A stretch of 9,467 bases of DNA from a bacterium TMED144 (GTDB lineage Bacteria > Fidelibacterota > Marinisomatia > Marinisomatales > TCS55). Shown one piece after another: positions 1 to 7,770 of the stretch. The stretch lies in contig NHGT02000011.1 of the NCBI GenBank assembly GCA_002170005.2, positions 69,584-79,050 on the forward strand, given 5' to 3'. Numbering within the stretch: the first letter of the stretch is position 1; every line of letters starts with the position of its first letter. A program made the position numbers and the translations under genes. Below the pieces are notes generated by a model. That model was not told where the DNA came from, did not search any database, and saw only the letters and a program-made list of their open reading frames with translations.

Positions 1-117
1 CTGATCGATGTCTCTTGATGATATTAAAAAAATCCCAACTTCATACAATAAAAATAATGGCAATGTAAATATGAAACTATAAAGAGGAGATTTTGAAACG
101 ATTAAATATTGTGACAA
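1..117 (-). CDS. N-terminal part of a membrane protein, possibly CPBP-family intramembrane protease (runs off the left edge)
   Basis: A stop-free frame begins 7 bp after the lepA stop and stays open to the window edge. The previous in-frame stop is a TAG at 138-136 inside lepA. No ATG is available before the conserved-looking part, so TTG at 117-115 is the best start (ATT or CTG codons just upstream are less likely). The 39 visible residues start MSQYLIVSKSPLYSF, then one hydrophobic helix at about residues 12-32 with the string LPLFLLYEVGIFL, then a polar SSRDIDQ. From memory, an opening of the form 'Y...S.SP.YS..F.LPL.LLYE.G' occurs in a subset of CPBP (Abi/Rce1-like) intramembrane proteases. 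The catalytic glutamate/histidine motifs would lie outside the window, so the family call is an inference. It could also be another polytopic membrane protein. No Shine-Dalgarno site is visible; translation may be coupled to lepA. Confidence 0.55.
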   Translation of the reverse strand, partial: MSQYLIVSKSPLYSFIFTLPLFLLYEVGIFLISSRDIDQ

Positions 118-124
118 GATTAAA

Positions 125-1930
125 TTATTCAGAATCTATTTGTAAAACAGCTAATAATGCTTCTTGGGGTATTTCAACGCTTCCGATGGACTTCATTCTT
201 TTTTTACCTTCTTTTTGTTTCTCCCATAATTTTCTTTTTCTTGTTATGTCTCCTCCATAACATTTTGCTGTAACATTCTTTTTTAAAGCTTTGACTGTGC
301 TACGTGAAATAATTTTTGTTCCTAGAGCAGCCTGAATGGGAACATCAAACATTTGACGGGGAATAAGTTCTTTCAGCTTTGAACAAAGGGCCACACCTCT
401 ATGATATGAATCCGCAGAATGAATAATTATTGAAAGCGCATCAACTGGTTCATTATTTATTAAAATTTCGAGTTTTTTTAAATCGCTTATTTCATAATCC
501 TTTAAATTATAATCTAAAGATGCATAACCTCTAGATGTTGACTTCAGTTTATCATAAAAATCAAAAATTATCTCAGCGAGAGGTAAATCATAATGCAACT
601 GAGCCTTATCAGATGAAATATAATTTGTAGTTTTATATTTACCTCTTTTCTTTTGGCATAAGGTCATAATATTGCCAATATATTCTTTTGGAGTTATTAT
701 TTCTGCACTTACAATAGGCTCATAAATCTTATTAATTTCTCCGCTCAAGGGCATCTTAGCGGGAGTATCTACATCAACCAAGGTTTCATTTTTCAATTCA
801 ACTTTATAGCGAACATTGGGAGTTGTTGTGACTAAACTTAAATCAAATTCTCTTTCTAATCTTTCTTGAATTATTTCCATATGCAAAAGACCTAAAAAAC
901 CACAGCGAAATCCAAACCCAAGAGCTTCGCTAGTTTCAGGCTCAAAAAGCAATGATGCATCATTTAATTTTAATTTTTCCAATGCTATTCTAAGTTGATC
1001 ATAATCATCTGAATTAGTAGGATATAGCCCTGAGAACACCATTGGCTTTATATCCTTAAATCCTTCCAATGCTTCTTCAGAAGGGTTGTCTTTGGTGGTT
1101 ATAGTATCTCCTGGCAATATGTGTGAAACATCTCTAATGCTTGCCAATAGATAGCCTACATCGCCTGATCTTAATTCCTTAGAGGGTACTTGATCTAAAA
1201 TAAAATGACCAACTTCAGTTATATCGTATTGCTTGTCGTGTGTAAAAAATTTAGCAGTTTGACCGGATTTTACAACACCATCAAATATTCTCACATAGGG
1301 TATTGCCCCTTTATATTTGTCATGCACTGAATCAAATATCATGGCTCTCAATGGATGGTTTGAGCGATCTTGGGGCGGTGGAATCCTTTCAATTATTGAT
1401 GAAAAAATATCAATTATACCCTTACCGCTTTTTGCGCTAGCATAAATTATTTCATCAAAACTACAGCCAACTAATTCGACTATTTGTTTAGCGACCTCAT
1501 CTGTTCTCGCACTAGGTAAATCTATTTTATTGATTATTGGTATTATCTCAAGATCGTTTTCAATTGCCAAGTAGGTATTGCTAACAGTTTGAGCCTCTAC
1601 TCCTTGTGCAGCATCTACTAATAAAAGAGCTCCCTCGCAGGCAGCTAAAGACCTTGAGACTTCATATGTAAAGTCCACATGGCCAGGCGTGTCAATTAAA
1701 TTGAAAGTATAGATATCTTTTTTACTATCAACATATTTCATTTGAATAGGGTGGCTCTTAATTGTAATTCCCCTCTCTCTTTCAAGGTCCATACTATCAA
1801 GTACCTGGTCTTTCATATCTTTTGCTTTAAGTGTTTCTGTCTCTTCAAGAAGCCTGTCAGCAAGAGTAGATTTGCCATGATCTATATGTGCAATAATGCA
1901 AAAATTTCTAATAAATGATGTTTCAGTCAT
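125..1930 (-). CDS. lepA: Elongation factor 4 (LepA), ribosome-associated GTPase
   Basis: EF4/LepA is a translational GTPase that binds the ribosome and has been linked to back-translocation and to 30S subunit biogenesis; it acts in the cytoplasm or at the inner membrane. At 601 residues it is full length for the family (about 600). All G motifs are visible: G1 AHIDHGKS (14-21), G2 RERGITIK (51-58), G3 DTPGH (80-84), G4 NKID (134-137) and G5 SAK (165-167). The beta-barrel and EF-G-like domains follow. The LepA-specific C-terminal domain is diagnostic: YGGDITRKRKLWEKQKEGKK starts at residue 558 and is followed by VEIPQEALLAVL. This domain separates it from EF-G and BipA. The ATG at 1930-1928 gives the canonical N-terminus, only 3 nt after the smc stop codon, so the two are probably co-transcribed. 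No Shine-Dalgarno sequence is seen. Pairing with lepB, common in other bacteria, is absent here. Confidence 0.98.
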   Translation of the reverse strand: MTETSFIRNFCIIAHIDHGKSTLADRLLEETETLKAKDMKDQVLDSMDLERERGITIKSHPIQMKYVDSKKDIYTFNLIDTPGHVDFTYEVSRSLAACEGALLLVDAAQGVEAQTVSNTYLAIENDLEIIPIINKIDLPSARTDEVAKQIVELVGCSFDEIIYASAKSGKGIIDIFSSIIERIPPPQDRSNHPLRAMIFDSVHDKYKGAIPYVRIFDGVVKSGQTAKFFTHDKQYDITEVGHFILDQVPSKELRSGDVGYLLASIRDVSHILPGDTITTKDNPSEEALEGFKDIKPMVFSGLYPTNSDDYDQLRIALEKLKLNDASLLFEPETSEALGFGFRCGFLGLLHMEIIQERLEREFDLSLVTTTPNVRYKVELKNETLVDVDTPAKMPLSGEINKIYEPIVSAEIITPKEYIGNIMTLCQKKRGKYKTTNYISSDKAQLHYDLPLAEIIFDFYDKLKSTSRGYASLDYNLKDYEISDLKKLEILINNEPVDALSIIIHSADSYHRGVALCSKLKELIPRQMFDVPIQAALGTKIISRSTVKALKKNVTAKCYGGDITRKRKLWEKQKEGKKRMKSIGSVEIPQEALLAVLQIDSE

Positions 1931-1933
1931 TTT

Positions 1934-4900
1934 TTAGGATTTAGCAAATTTATCAAATTTGACTGAAACTAATTTAGATATTCCTTTTTGTTCCATAGTG
2001 ACACCGTAAAGGAATGATGCTGACTCCATCGTAAGTTTATTATGAGTAACTACAATAAATTGTGTTTCATCAGAGAATTTTCTTAAAACGCGTTTAAATT
2101 TTTCAACATTTGCATCATCAAGCGGTGCATCAATTTCATCTAATATACAATATGGACTAGGCTTGAATTTGTATATAGCAAATAAAAGAGCAATTGCAGT
2201 CAATGATTTTTCTCCAGCAGATAGCATGCGCAAACTTTGATTTTTCTTGCCAGGGGGCTGCGCATGTATCTCAATCTCTGATTCAAGAGGGTCTGGGTCA
2301 CCAATCAGTGAAATTGAGGCTTGCCCTCCATCGAAAAACAACTTAAATAGTGATTCAAAATTTAATTTTATTTGTGAAAATGTTTTTTCGAATTTTTCTC
2401 TTGCCACATTGTCAATTTTTAATAGGGTAGCTCTTAGGTGATCTTCAGATTTAATTAAATCCTCTCTCTGCTCTATAAAAATATTCAACCTCTTAAGTTC
2501 TTCATCGTATTCATCTTTGACAGCCATATTTATTGGACCTATATTTTCGATACTTTTTTCAATTTTTTCAATTCTGAACTCAAGATCGTCTATATCTTCG
2601 TCAACAATCATTTCAATGGGAATTTCTTGACTATATCGATCTCTTATTCTTTCTTTTAATCCATTAATAGATTGGTTTATTTCAGCAATTTTTAATTCAT
2701 TAATTTTCATTTCCTCGAGCAAAGATTCTCTAAATTTTTGCTCATTAAACACCTTATCTTGCAAATCTTCAATTTCTAGATAAGTCTCATCCACCAATTC
2801 TTTCTTTAATTTAAAAATTGATTTTTCTTTTGCAATATTACCATTTAGGATTTCGAGATTTTTTTCGTTAGATATTATTTTTTTTTCTAAATTAATTTTT
2901 AATGCTTTTATTTCACTTAAATCTTTTTTTATATCTTCATTCCTATGTTCAATTTCCTTGATTGTTTCTTCCGATACCCTAATTTTAAATTCAATATTAT
3001 CTTTGTAATTTTCAATATTTATTAACTCAATTCTTATGTCTTGAATTTTATTTTGAAAATCATTTTTTTCCTTTTCTACAGATGATATGTATTGATTGGA
3101 TTTTGTAAACTTTTCTTTTATTAAATTATACTCATCCTTCGATTTTATTCGATCTTTTTCAAGATTGATTAATGCCTTGGAGGAATCTCTTATGACTTTT
3201 TCAACTTCATTTAACTGAATCTGCAATTCATTTTGAGCTTCAAGGATTTGAGTTTGACCATAATGATTTTTTATTATTGTTTTTTCTAATTTTTGCAATT
3301 CAACAAAGATTTTTTCTTCTTTAAAATTTATATTATCCAAATTTTCTTTGAGGTTTTCAATACTTGTTGAGCATTTTATACGTTTATCACTGTTTTCATT
3401 TAATTTCAAACGATATTTACTTAAATCAACGTTTAAATCAGCTAATCTTTTCCTTCTAGCCAACATTCCTTTATTTTTTTCTTTTTTACTATGTTTAAAG
3501 AGAAAGTTTCTATCAACAAAATTCCCATGTAAATCAACTAAGTCCCAATTTTTCAAATTTTTGTCATTTATAAAATTGGTTAAATCATCAACAACTAAAA
3601 GATTGCCCAGTAAATAATGGGCCAGCGGTTCATATTTTTTCGCTATACCACACAAATCTACCCCTTTTCCAATAATTCCGTTTTTCTTAGGAGTAATATT
3701 TTTATTTTTTAAAGTAGGGTTCAGTTCTTCTAAGGGTATCATTATTAAGCTGCCTAATTTTAAGGATTTAGCTATTTTTAAAATATCAGAAGCACTTTTT
3801 CTATTTTTAACAACCAGAAATTTTATTTTATCTCCCAAATAACTGATAAATGCTTGTTCGTAATCGTCAATATTTTCGAACAAATCACTAAGTACTCCAA
3901 TAACTCCGGGGAAATCATTTTTGTTTTTTAAAATATGTCTTGTTCCCTCAAAAAAACCTTCACCTTGTTCGATTAAGTTTTCGTAAAAATTTATTTGATT
4001 TTCAATCGATTCTACTTTTGATTTGACAGAAACTTCTTTCATTGAAATTTCTGATAGCATATTTTCACTTTCATTTAATTTTTTTATAAAATTGATAGAT
4101 TCAAGTTTTAAGATATCAACTTTTTTTTGGTTGTTATTTTTCTCTTTGGTTAATAATCCTTGTTCATTTTTTAGATTATTAATTTTATTTTTTAGATTTA
4201 ACAGTTTTTCTTCAGAAGATTTTTTTTCATTACTTTTTTCTTTAATTAATGTGGATGTTCTTTCAATTAAAGATAAATGCATTTCCATTTTTCTACTTTT
4301 TTCCCATTTAAGATTTTGATTTTTTTCTAAATCTTTCTGAGCATTTTTAAACGTGCCTTCAATTGATTCAAATTCAATTTTTTTTGCTTTGTATAGCTCA
4401 CGTTTTTTATTGATTTTTGGAACTAAAGCATTGAGATCGATCATTTTATTTTTTATCTCAGATCTTAAGTTTTCTATCTTCTTCGCATTTAATATCTTTT
4501 CACTAGCTAATCTTTTCAAATTATTATCAGATGAATAAAGTCTTTCTGACGATATTATTACATTGTTTTGTAGAGATTCTCTCTTGTCTAGTTTTTCACT
4601 GATACTATCCTGAATGATATTTACTTCTTTTAATTTGATTTTATAATCTCTTTTTTTGTCATCTAGATCTTTCAAGAAAATTGATGATTGATTTGATTTT
4701 TTCTTTGATAAGTCTTTTGCTTCATTAACTAATTTAGCTATAGGTATGATATTTGATTTAAGGCTGTGCAATTTTACATAAGCAAGTGAAATGTCTTTTT
4801 CTTTTAGTTCATTTGACAATTTTTCATGCCTTTTAAATCTTTTTAAATGTAATTCTAAGGAGTGAACATTGTTTTCAATTTCTTGAATGATGTCATCTAC

Positions 4901-5470
4901 TCTTTCTAAATCTTTCTGAACACTATCAAATTTTTTCAAAGAAGATTTTCTCTGTTGCTTGTATTTATTTATACCAGCTGCTTCCTCAAACATTCTTTTT
5001 CTCTCGTCAGAAGCGTCAGAAAGGATTTGCTCAATCATTTTTAATTCAATTACTGAATAAGCATCCGATCCCATGCCAGTATCCACAAATAAATCATGAA
5101 CATCTTTTAACCTGCAAGGGGTTTTATTAATAAAATATTCAGATTCCCCATCTCTGTAAACGCGCCTACCTATCTCTATATCCGTATATTCGACAGGTAG
5201 TAATCCACGATTGTTTTGAACTGTCAAAAATACCTCCGATACAGATAATGGTTTATGTCCCTCTGCACCATTGAAAATGACATCACCCATTTTAGATGAT
5301 CTAAGAACTGAGTATTTTTGTTCACCAAGGACCCAACGTATCGCATCTACTATGTTGGTTTTACCACAACCATTTGGACCTACGATTACAGTTATGCCTT
5401 TGCCGAACTTTATTTTCTCTTTTTTAGCAAAAGACTTAAATCCTTGCATTGAGATTTCAGATATATACAT
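1934..5470 (-). CDS. smc: Chromosome segregation/condensation ATPase SMC
   Basis: SMC forms a ring-shaped dimer with ScpA and ScpB that compacts and separates newly replicated origins. The 1178-residue length matches bacterial SMCs (about 1150-1200). The N-terminal head carries Walker A GPNGCGKT (31-38) and the family string IRWVLGEQK (44-52). A Lys/Glu-rich coiled coil (about 170-500) leads to the hinge (about 505-660, starting EGFFEGTRHIL), and the coil returns at about 670-1040. The C-terminal head has signature LSAGEKSL (1083-1090), Walker B CILDEIDAPLDD (1108-1119) and the switch histidine in VTHNK (1141-1145). The signature reads LSAGE where most SMCs have LSGGE; this is reported as a finding. 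The ATG at 5470-5468 gives the canonical start. The 43-nt gap to the upstream HIT gene is the largest inside the cluster and has no convincing promoter. scpA and scpB are not in the window. Confidence 0.98.
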   Translation of the reverse strand: MYISEISMQGFKSFAKKEKIKFGKGITVIVGPNGCGKTNIVDAIRWVLGEQKYSVLRSSKMGDVIFNGAEGHKPLSVSEVFLTVQNNRGLLPVEYTDIEIGRRVYRDGESEYFINKTPCRLKDVHDLFVDTGMGSDAYSVIELKMIEQILSDASDERKRMFEEAAGINKYKQQRKSSLKKFDSVQKDLERVDDIIQEIENNVHSLELHLKRFKRHEKLSNELKEKDISLAYVKLHSLKSNIIPIAKLVNEAKDLSKKKSNQSSIFLKDLDDKKRDYKIKLKEVNIIQDSISEKLDKRESLQNNVIISSERLYSSDNNLKRLASEKILNAKKIENLRSEIKNKMIDLNALVPKINKKRELYKAKKIEFESIEGTFKNAQKDLEKNQNLKWEKSRKMEMHLSLIERTSTLIKEKSNEKKSSEEKLLNLKNKINNLKNEQGLLTKEKNNNQKKVDILKLESINFIKKLNESENMLSEISMKEVSVKSKVESIENQINFYENLIEQGEGFFEGTRHILKNKNDFPGVIGVLSDLFENIDDYEQAFISYLGDKIKFLVVKNRKSASDILKIAKSLKLGSLIMIPLEELNPTLKNKNITPKKNGIIGKGVDLCGIAKKYEPLAHYLLGNLLVVDDLTNFINDKNLKNWDLVDLHGNFVDRNFLFKHSKKEKNKGMLARRKRLADLNVDLSKYRLKLNENSDKRIKCSTSIENLKENLDNINFKEEKIFVELQKLEKTIIKNHYGQTQILEAQNELQIQLNEVEKVIRDSSKALINLEKDRIKSKDEYNLIKEKFTKSNQYISSVEKEKNDFQNKIQDIRIELINIENYKDNIEFKIRVSEETIKEIEHRNEDIKKDLSEIKALKINLEKKIISNEKNLEILNGNIAKEKSIFKLKKELVDETYLEIEDLQDKVFNEQKFRESLLEEMKINELKIAEINQSINGLKERIRDRYSQEIPIEMIVDEDIDDLEFRIEKIEKSIENIGPINMAVKDEYDEELKRLNIFIEQREDLIKSEDHLRATLLKIDNVAREKFEKTFSQIKLNFESLFKLFFDGGQASISLIGDPDPLESEIEIHAQPPGKKNQSLRMLSAGEKSLTAIALLFAIYKFKPSPYCILDEIDAPLDDANVEKFKRVLRKFSDETQFIVVTHNKLTMESASFLYGVTMEQKGISKLVSVKFDKFAKS

Positions 5471-5513
5471 CTAAATAATTTTCCTTTTTAAATATCAAAA
5501 CACTTAAAAATTA

Positions 5514-5858
5514 TCAGCCAGGTGGCCAGCTCAATTCTCTGCCAGCTAATAGATGCATATGGATGTGAAATACAGTCTGACCGCCATCATTATTTGTATT
5601 AAAAATACAACGAAATCCAGATTCCTTTACATTAATTTTCTCTGCTATGATTTTTGCGCTAAAAATTAAATCGCCCATTAATTTTCTATCGGATTCATTT
5701 AAATCATTAATATTTGATATATGTTTTTTTGGTATAACGATGATATGAACAGGAGCTTTTGGATCAATATCGTTAAAAGCTAGTATTTGATCACTCTCAA
5801 ATACTTTTGAACATGTTAATTCATTATTTAAAATTTTACAGAAAATACAATCTAACAT
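5514..5858 (-). CDS. HIT-family (HINT-type) purine nucleotide phosphoramidase/hydrolase
   Basis: Histidine-triad proteins of the HINT branch hydrolyse AMP-linked phosphoramidates and acyl-adenylates; the physiological substrate in bacteria is uncertain. The 114-residue length is typical. The triad HIHMH sits at 98-102, inside the HINT-specific context GGQTVFHIHMHLLAGR (92-107), with the C-terminal WPPG. A zinc-site-like CIFC (C4, C7) with H46 (KKHIS) and H98 matches metal-binding HINT members. IIVIPKKHI (39-47) is the conserved substrate-pocket strand. The ATG at 5858-5856 directly abuts the rsmE stop (TAA then ATG, no gap), which implies translational coupling. The assignment to the HIT family is secure; the cellular role is not shown by the sequence. 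Confidence 0.95.
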   Translation of the reverse strand: MLDCIFCKILNNELTCSKVFESDQILAFNDIDPKAPVHIIVIPKKHISNINDLNESDRKLMGDLIFSAKIIAEKINVKESGFRCIFNTNNDGGQTVFHIHMHLLAGRELSWPPG

Positions 5859-6584
5859 TTATTCTAAAATTTGGCAAATTTTCAGCATGGCACTCATTGC
5901 CGCAGATTCTGCTCTTAATCTCCTATTTCCTAAATTTATTTTTTTAAAATTGTAACTATCCATTAGAATTAATTCCTCTTGACTAAAGTCTCCTTCAGGG
6001 CCAATTATTATATTTAAATTTTTAATATTTAATTTTATAGTTTCTTTTATAGAATAATCTGAAGACATGTGACAAACAACATTTTCTTCATCTTTATACA
6101 TTTCTATCCATTTATTAAAGGTTGATACTTTATGAAGAACAGGAAAAAAACTTCTACCGCATTGCTTTGCTGATGAAATAATTATATTCTGAAACCTTGA
6201 GTGATTTATTTTTTTTCTTATAGAGCGATTCATTGCCAAAGGAAATAAATTTACCACTCCAAACTCAGTTGCTTTTTCAACAATCATTTCCATTCTCTTG
6301 CCCTTTAACAAAGAGATAGCGAGATTTATTTTAAATTTATTTTCACCAAAATTTTTAGTCTGACTTATTATTTTGCCACAAACAAAATCACTATCAAGAT
6401 CTTCAACCCTAGCTTTGTAGGCGATGCCCTTGCCATTAAGCAACCAAATAATGTCATTTTTTTTTCCACGTAACGATTTTATAAAATGTGAAGATTCAGA
6501 TTTTGAGAGCTTAAAACTATTATTTTCAATTTTGGATTGCTCAACGCTAAAAAAATGAGCATCCATAAGAGGGCTTGAATTCAC
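5859..6584 (-). CDS. rsmE: 16S rRNA (uracil1498-N3)-methyltransferase RsmE
   Basis: RsmE transfers a methyl group from S-adenosylmethionine to N3 of U1498 in 16S rRNA in the assembled 30S subunit. The 241-residue protein has the family layout. A PUA-like N-terminal domain includes HFIKSLR (33-39). A SPOUT catalytic domain has KGKRMEMIVEKATEFGV (94-110), SAKQCGR (138-144), the SAM-binding loop IIGPEGDFSQEE (193-204) and the knot segment LGNRRLRAESAAM (218-230). The longest start is a GTG at 6584-6582 overlapping the upstream TGA by 4 nt (GTGA). The in-frame ATG at 6566-6564 (MDAHFF) better matches the usual RsmE N-terminus and would give 235 residues. Neither has a Shine-Dalgarno site, so the start is open; GTG is given because of the overlap. 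The stop abuts the HIT gene start. Confidence 0.95.
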   Translation of the reverse strand: MNSSPLMDAHFFSVEQSKIENNSFKLSKSESSHFIKSLRGKKNDIIWLLNGKGIAYKARVEDLDSDFVCGKIISQTKNFGENKFKINLAISLLKGKRMEMIVEKATEFGVVNLFPLAMNRSIRKKINHSRFQNIIISSAKQCGRSFFPVLHKVSTFNKWIEMYKDEENVVCHMSSDYSIKETIKLNIKNLNIIIGPEGDFSQEELILMDSYNFKKINLGNRRLRAESAAMSAMLKICQILE

Positions 6585-7168
6585 CGTCTTTTATTTCGAA
6601 TGAAATTTAGGTTTATTGTGAAACCATCATAGTTATCTCTTCCATCAAGTCTTTGATTCAAAGGTAAAAATTCATACCCTATTGATGGAGAAATGATTGC
6701 ACCGCTTGGCTGAACAAAAGAAACACCAAATACAAATTGCGTGCCAAAACTAACGTATGACTCTGAGCTTTCAAACCATCGAGATCTAAAACTTTGCTCA
6801 TTTTCATTTCCATCTAGCACAAAGTTTGGACCAATTTTTAGACCAAAAAATGGAGAGAAATTATTTTCAATTTTTCCTTCAAATGGAAGCCATCTAAATT
6901 TTGCATAAACAGGAAACATCGCCAAAGCTCTATTCCCTACTGTGTAAGGATAACCTGTAAAATAATCAACTGCGGTTTGTTCGTTCTCATTTTTTATGTC
7001 TAAAAATCTCAATTCGAAACCTAGGTAGAATTTTTGATTTACTTTCCAATCCTTAGAAAAGTGAACCCCTGTTCCTCTTTGACCAAAAACTAACCCTGCA
7101 CCAGTATTTGAATTTGCAAGAGCACTGCAAATTATTAAAAAATAAGAAATGATAAATTTAGATTTCAT
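6581..7168 (-). CDS. Secreted beta-rich protein, likely small outer-membrane beta-barrel, unknown function
   Basis: I do not recognise a named family. The ATG at 7168-7166 (195 residues) is preferred over a TTG one codon upstream, because GGGGAG at 7184-7179 sits 10 nt before it. The N-terminus (MKSKFIISYFLIICSALANS) is a classic signal peptide: two Lys, a hydrophobic core and a probable cleavage after ALA near residue 18. The mature part shows alternating aromatic/hydrophobic strands separated by polar turns, for example KFYLGFELRFLDIK, FPVYAKFRWLPF, FSPFFGLKIGPNFVLD, SFGTQFVFGVSF, AIISPSIGYEFLPL and GFTINLNF. This pattern suggests an 8-10 strand barrel of the kind seen in small porin-like or OmpW/OmpX-size proteins. 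The C-terminus ends with basic NKRR rather than the usual terminal Phe of many barrels. It overlaps the DoxX-like gene by 11 nt upstream and rsmE by up to 4 nt downstream. Confidence 0.8.
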   Translation of the reverse strand: MKSKFIISYFLIICSALANSNTGAGLVFGQRGTGVHFSKDWKVNQKFYLGFELRFLDIKNENEQTAVDYFTGYPYTVGNRALAMFPVYAKFRWLPFEGKIENNFSPFFGLKIGPNFVLDGNENEQSFRSRWFESSESYVSFGTQFVFGVSFVQPSGAIISPSIGYEFLPLNQRLDGRDNYDGFTINLNFIRNKRR

Positions 7169-7610
7169 CAAATTTTTTCTCCCCGTAAAAAGTGTAATCT
7201 ACGCTAATTTTTCCTGGTCCAAGCAATAGCAATGAAGCATAGATTGAAAAATATATAAATGCACTTTCTGGACTACCAGTTCCTGTTACATGTTTCATAG
7301 CTGCTACAAACATAGTAAAAGCTAATAAAAAACTAGATGGCTTCGTTAAAAAACCAAAGAAAATGAAAATAGCACATATTGACTCAGCAAAAGATGCTGC
7401 AAATCCGAAAAATATATTTATTGGCTCAGAAGAATCATTTATGTATTTAGTGAGAGAACTACCCAATCCTTCCCATCTACTTGAATTTAAAATCTTGCTT
7501 TTACCATGATCAAAAAACATATAATATGACGGAATAACCCTCATAATTAATAGCGCCAAATCATTGATTGAGCTATTAGGGCTGAATACAAAATTAAGTA
7601 TTTTTTTCAT
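7158..7610 (-). CDS. DoxX-like four-helix inner-membrane protein
   Basis: DoxX-family proteins are small four-helix membrane proteins; some are associated with quinone or thiol redox and oxidative-stress functions, but most are uncharacterised. An open frame extends to an ATG at 7640, but the ATG at 7610-7608 (150 residues, MKKILNFVFSPN) is chosen because GGAG at 7621-7618 lies 7 nt upstream. The longer starts would also run deeper into the preceding small gene. Family marks in this numbering: first helix ALLIMRV...MFFDHGKSKIL (about 19-41, with the conserved HG..K), second FFGFAASFAESICAIFIFFG (about 67-86), third LLAFTMFVAAMKHV (95-108), fourth FIYFSIYASLLLLGPGKISVD (118-138), whose GPGKISVD end is typical. 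The neighbours (a single-pass small protein and a putative barrel) hint at an envelope role, but this is an inference. Confidence 0.88.
   Translation of the reverse strand: MKKILNFVFSPNSSINDLALLIMRVIPSYYMFFDHGKSKILNSSRWEGLGSSLTKYINDSSEPINIFFGFAASFAESICAIFIFFGFLTKPSSFLLAFTMFVAAMKHVTGTGSPESAFIYFSIYASLLLLGPGKISVDYTFYGEKKFDEI
7166..7184 (-). promoter_or_regulatory. Ribosome binding site of the putative barrel gene
   Basis: GGGGAG (7184-7179 on the minus strand) lies 10 nt before ATG at 7168-7166, within the last codons of the DoxX-like gene. It supports that ATG rather than the TTG one codon earlier. Confidence 0.55.
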
Positions 7611-7767
7611 TTTCATTCTCCAAATCTTCAAATTCAGCATCAGTTATATCTAGGTTTTTATATTCATCTTTTATACTATCACTGTTCTTACTATTTCCGA
7701 TCAATTTGAAAATAGTTACAATTTTATAAACAAAATAGGTAATAGTTAAAAGCAGAATAATCTTCAT
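7594..7767 (-). CDS. Small single-pass membrane protein with acidic C-terminal tail (57 aa), unknown function
   Basis: The 130-bp gap between the deoxynucleoside kinase and the DoxX-like gene holds a complete short frame. ATG at 7767-7765 starts 3 nt after the kinase stop, and TAA at 7596-7594 lies 14-16 nt inside the DoxX-like gene. Its N-terminus (MKIILLLTITYFVYKIVTIF) is one hydrophobic helix flanked by lysines. The rest is polar and strongly acidic, ending near DITDAEFEDLENENEKNT. The topology suggested is N-terminal anchor with cytoplasmic tail. Its placement, with one short gap and one short overlap, matches the style of the whole cluster, which argues that it is real. Small anchor-plus-acidic-tail proteins of this form occur in Bacteroidota-like genomes, but I cannot assign a family. 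No Shine-Dalgarno site precedes it; however, the GGAG in its last codons serves the next gene. Confidence 0.7.
   Translation of the reverse strand: MKIILLLTITYFVYKIVTIFKLIGNSKNSDSIKDEYKNLDITDAEFEDLENENEKNT
7608..7621 (-). promoter_or_regulatory. Ribosome binding site that decides the DoxX-like gene start
   Basis: On the minus strand GGAG (7621-7618) is followed by 7 nt and then ATG (7610-7608). This ideal spacing favours that ATG over another ATG only 6 nt earlier (7616) and over the far upstream ATG at 7640. It is one of only two convincing Shine-Dalgarno sites in the window. Confidence 0.6.
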
Positions 7768-7770
7768 TGA

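Noticed and set aside
1..117. First thought that the hydrophobic string LPLFLLYEVGIFL was the C-terminal helix of TatC.
   Set aside because: TatC would need more than 200 residues upstream in this frame, but a TAG stop at 138-136 precedes it, so the segment must be an N-terminus.
2247..5474. Open frames on the plus strand at 2247-2441, 3348-3617, 4023-4319, 4353-4538 and 5271-5474.
   Set aside because: All lie antisense inside smc, whose protein is unambiguous. Their translations are low-complexity Phe/Leu/Ser strings that mirror Lys/Glu-rich coiled-coil codons.
5471..5513. Possible promoter in the 43-nt gap before smc.
   Set aside because: No -35/-10 pair with proper spacing could be seen; the AAGGA present is about 12 nt from the ATG, too far to be a convincing ribosome binding site.
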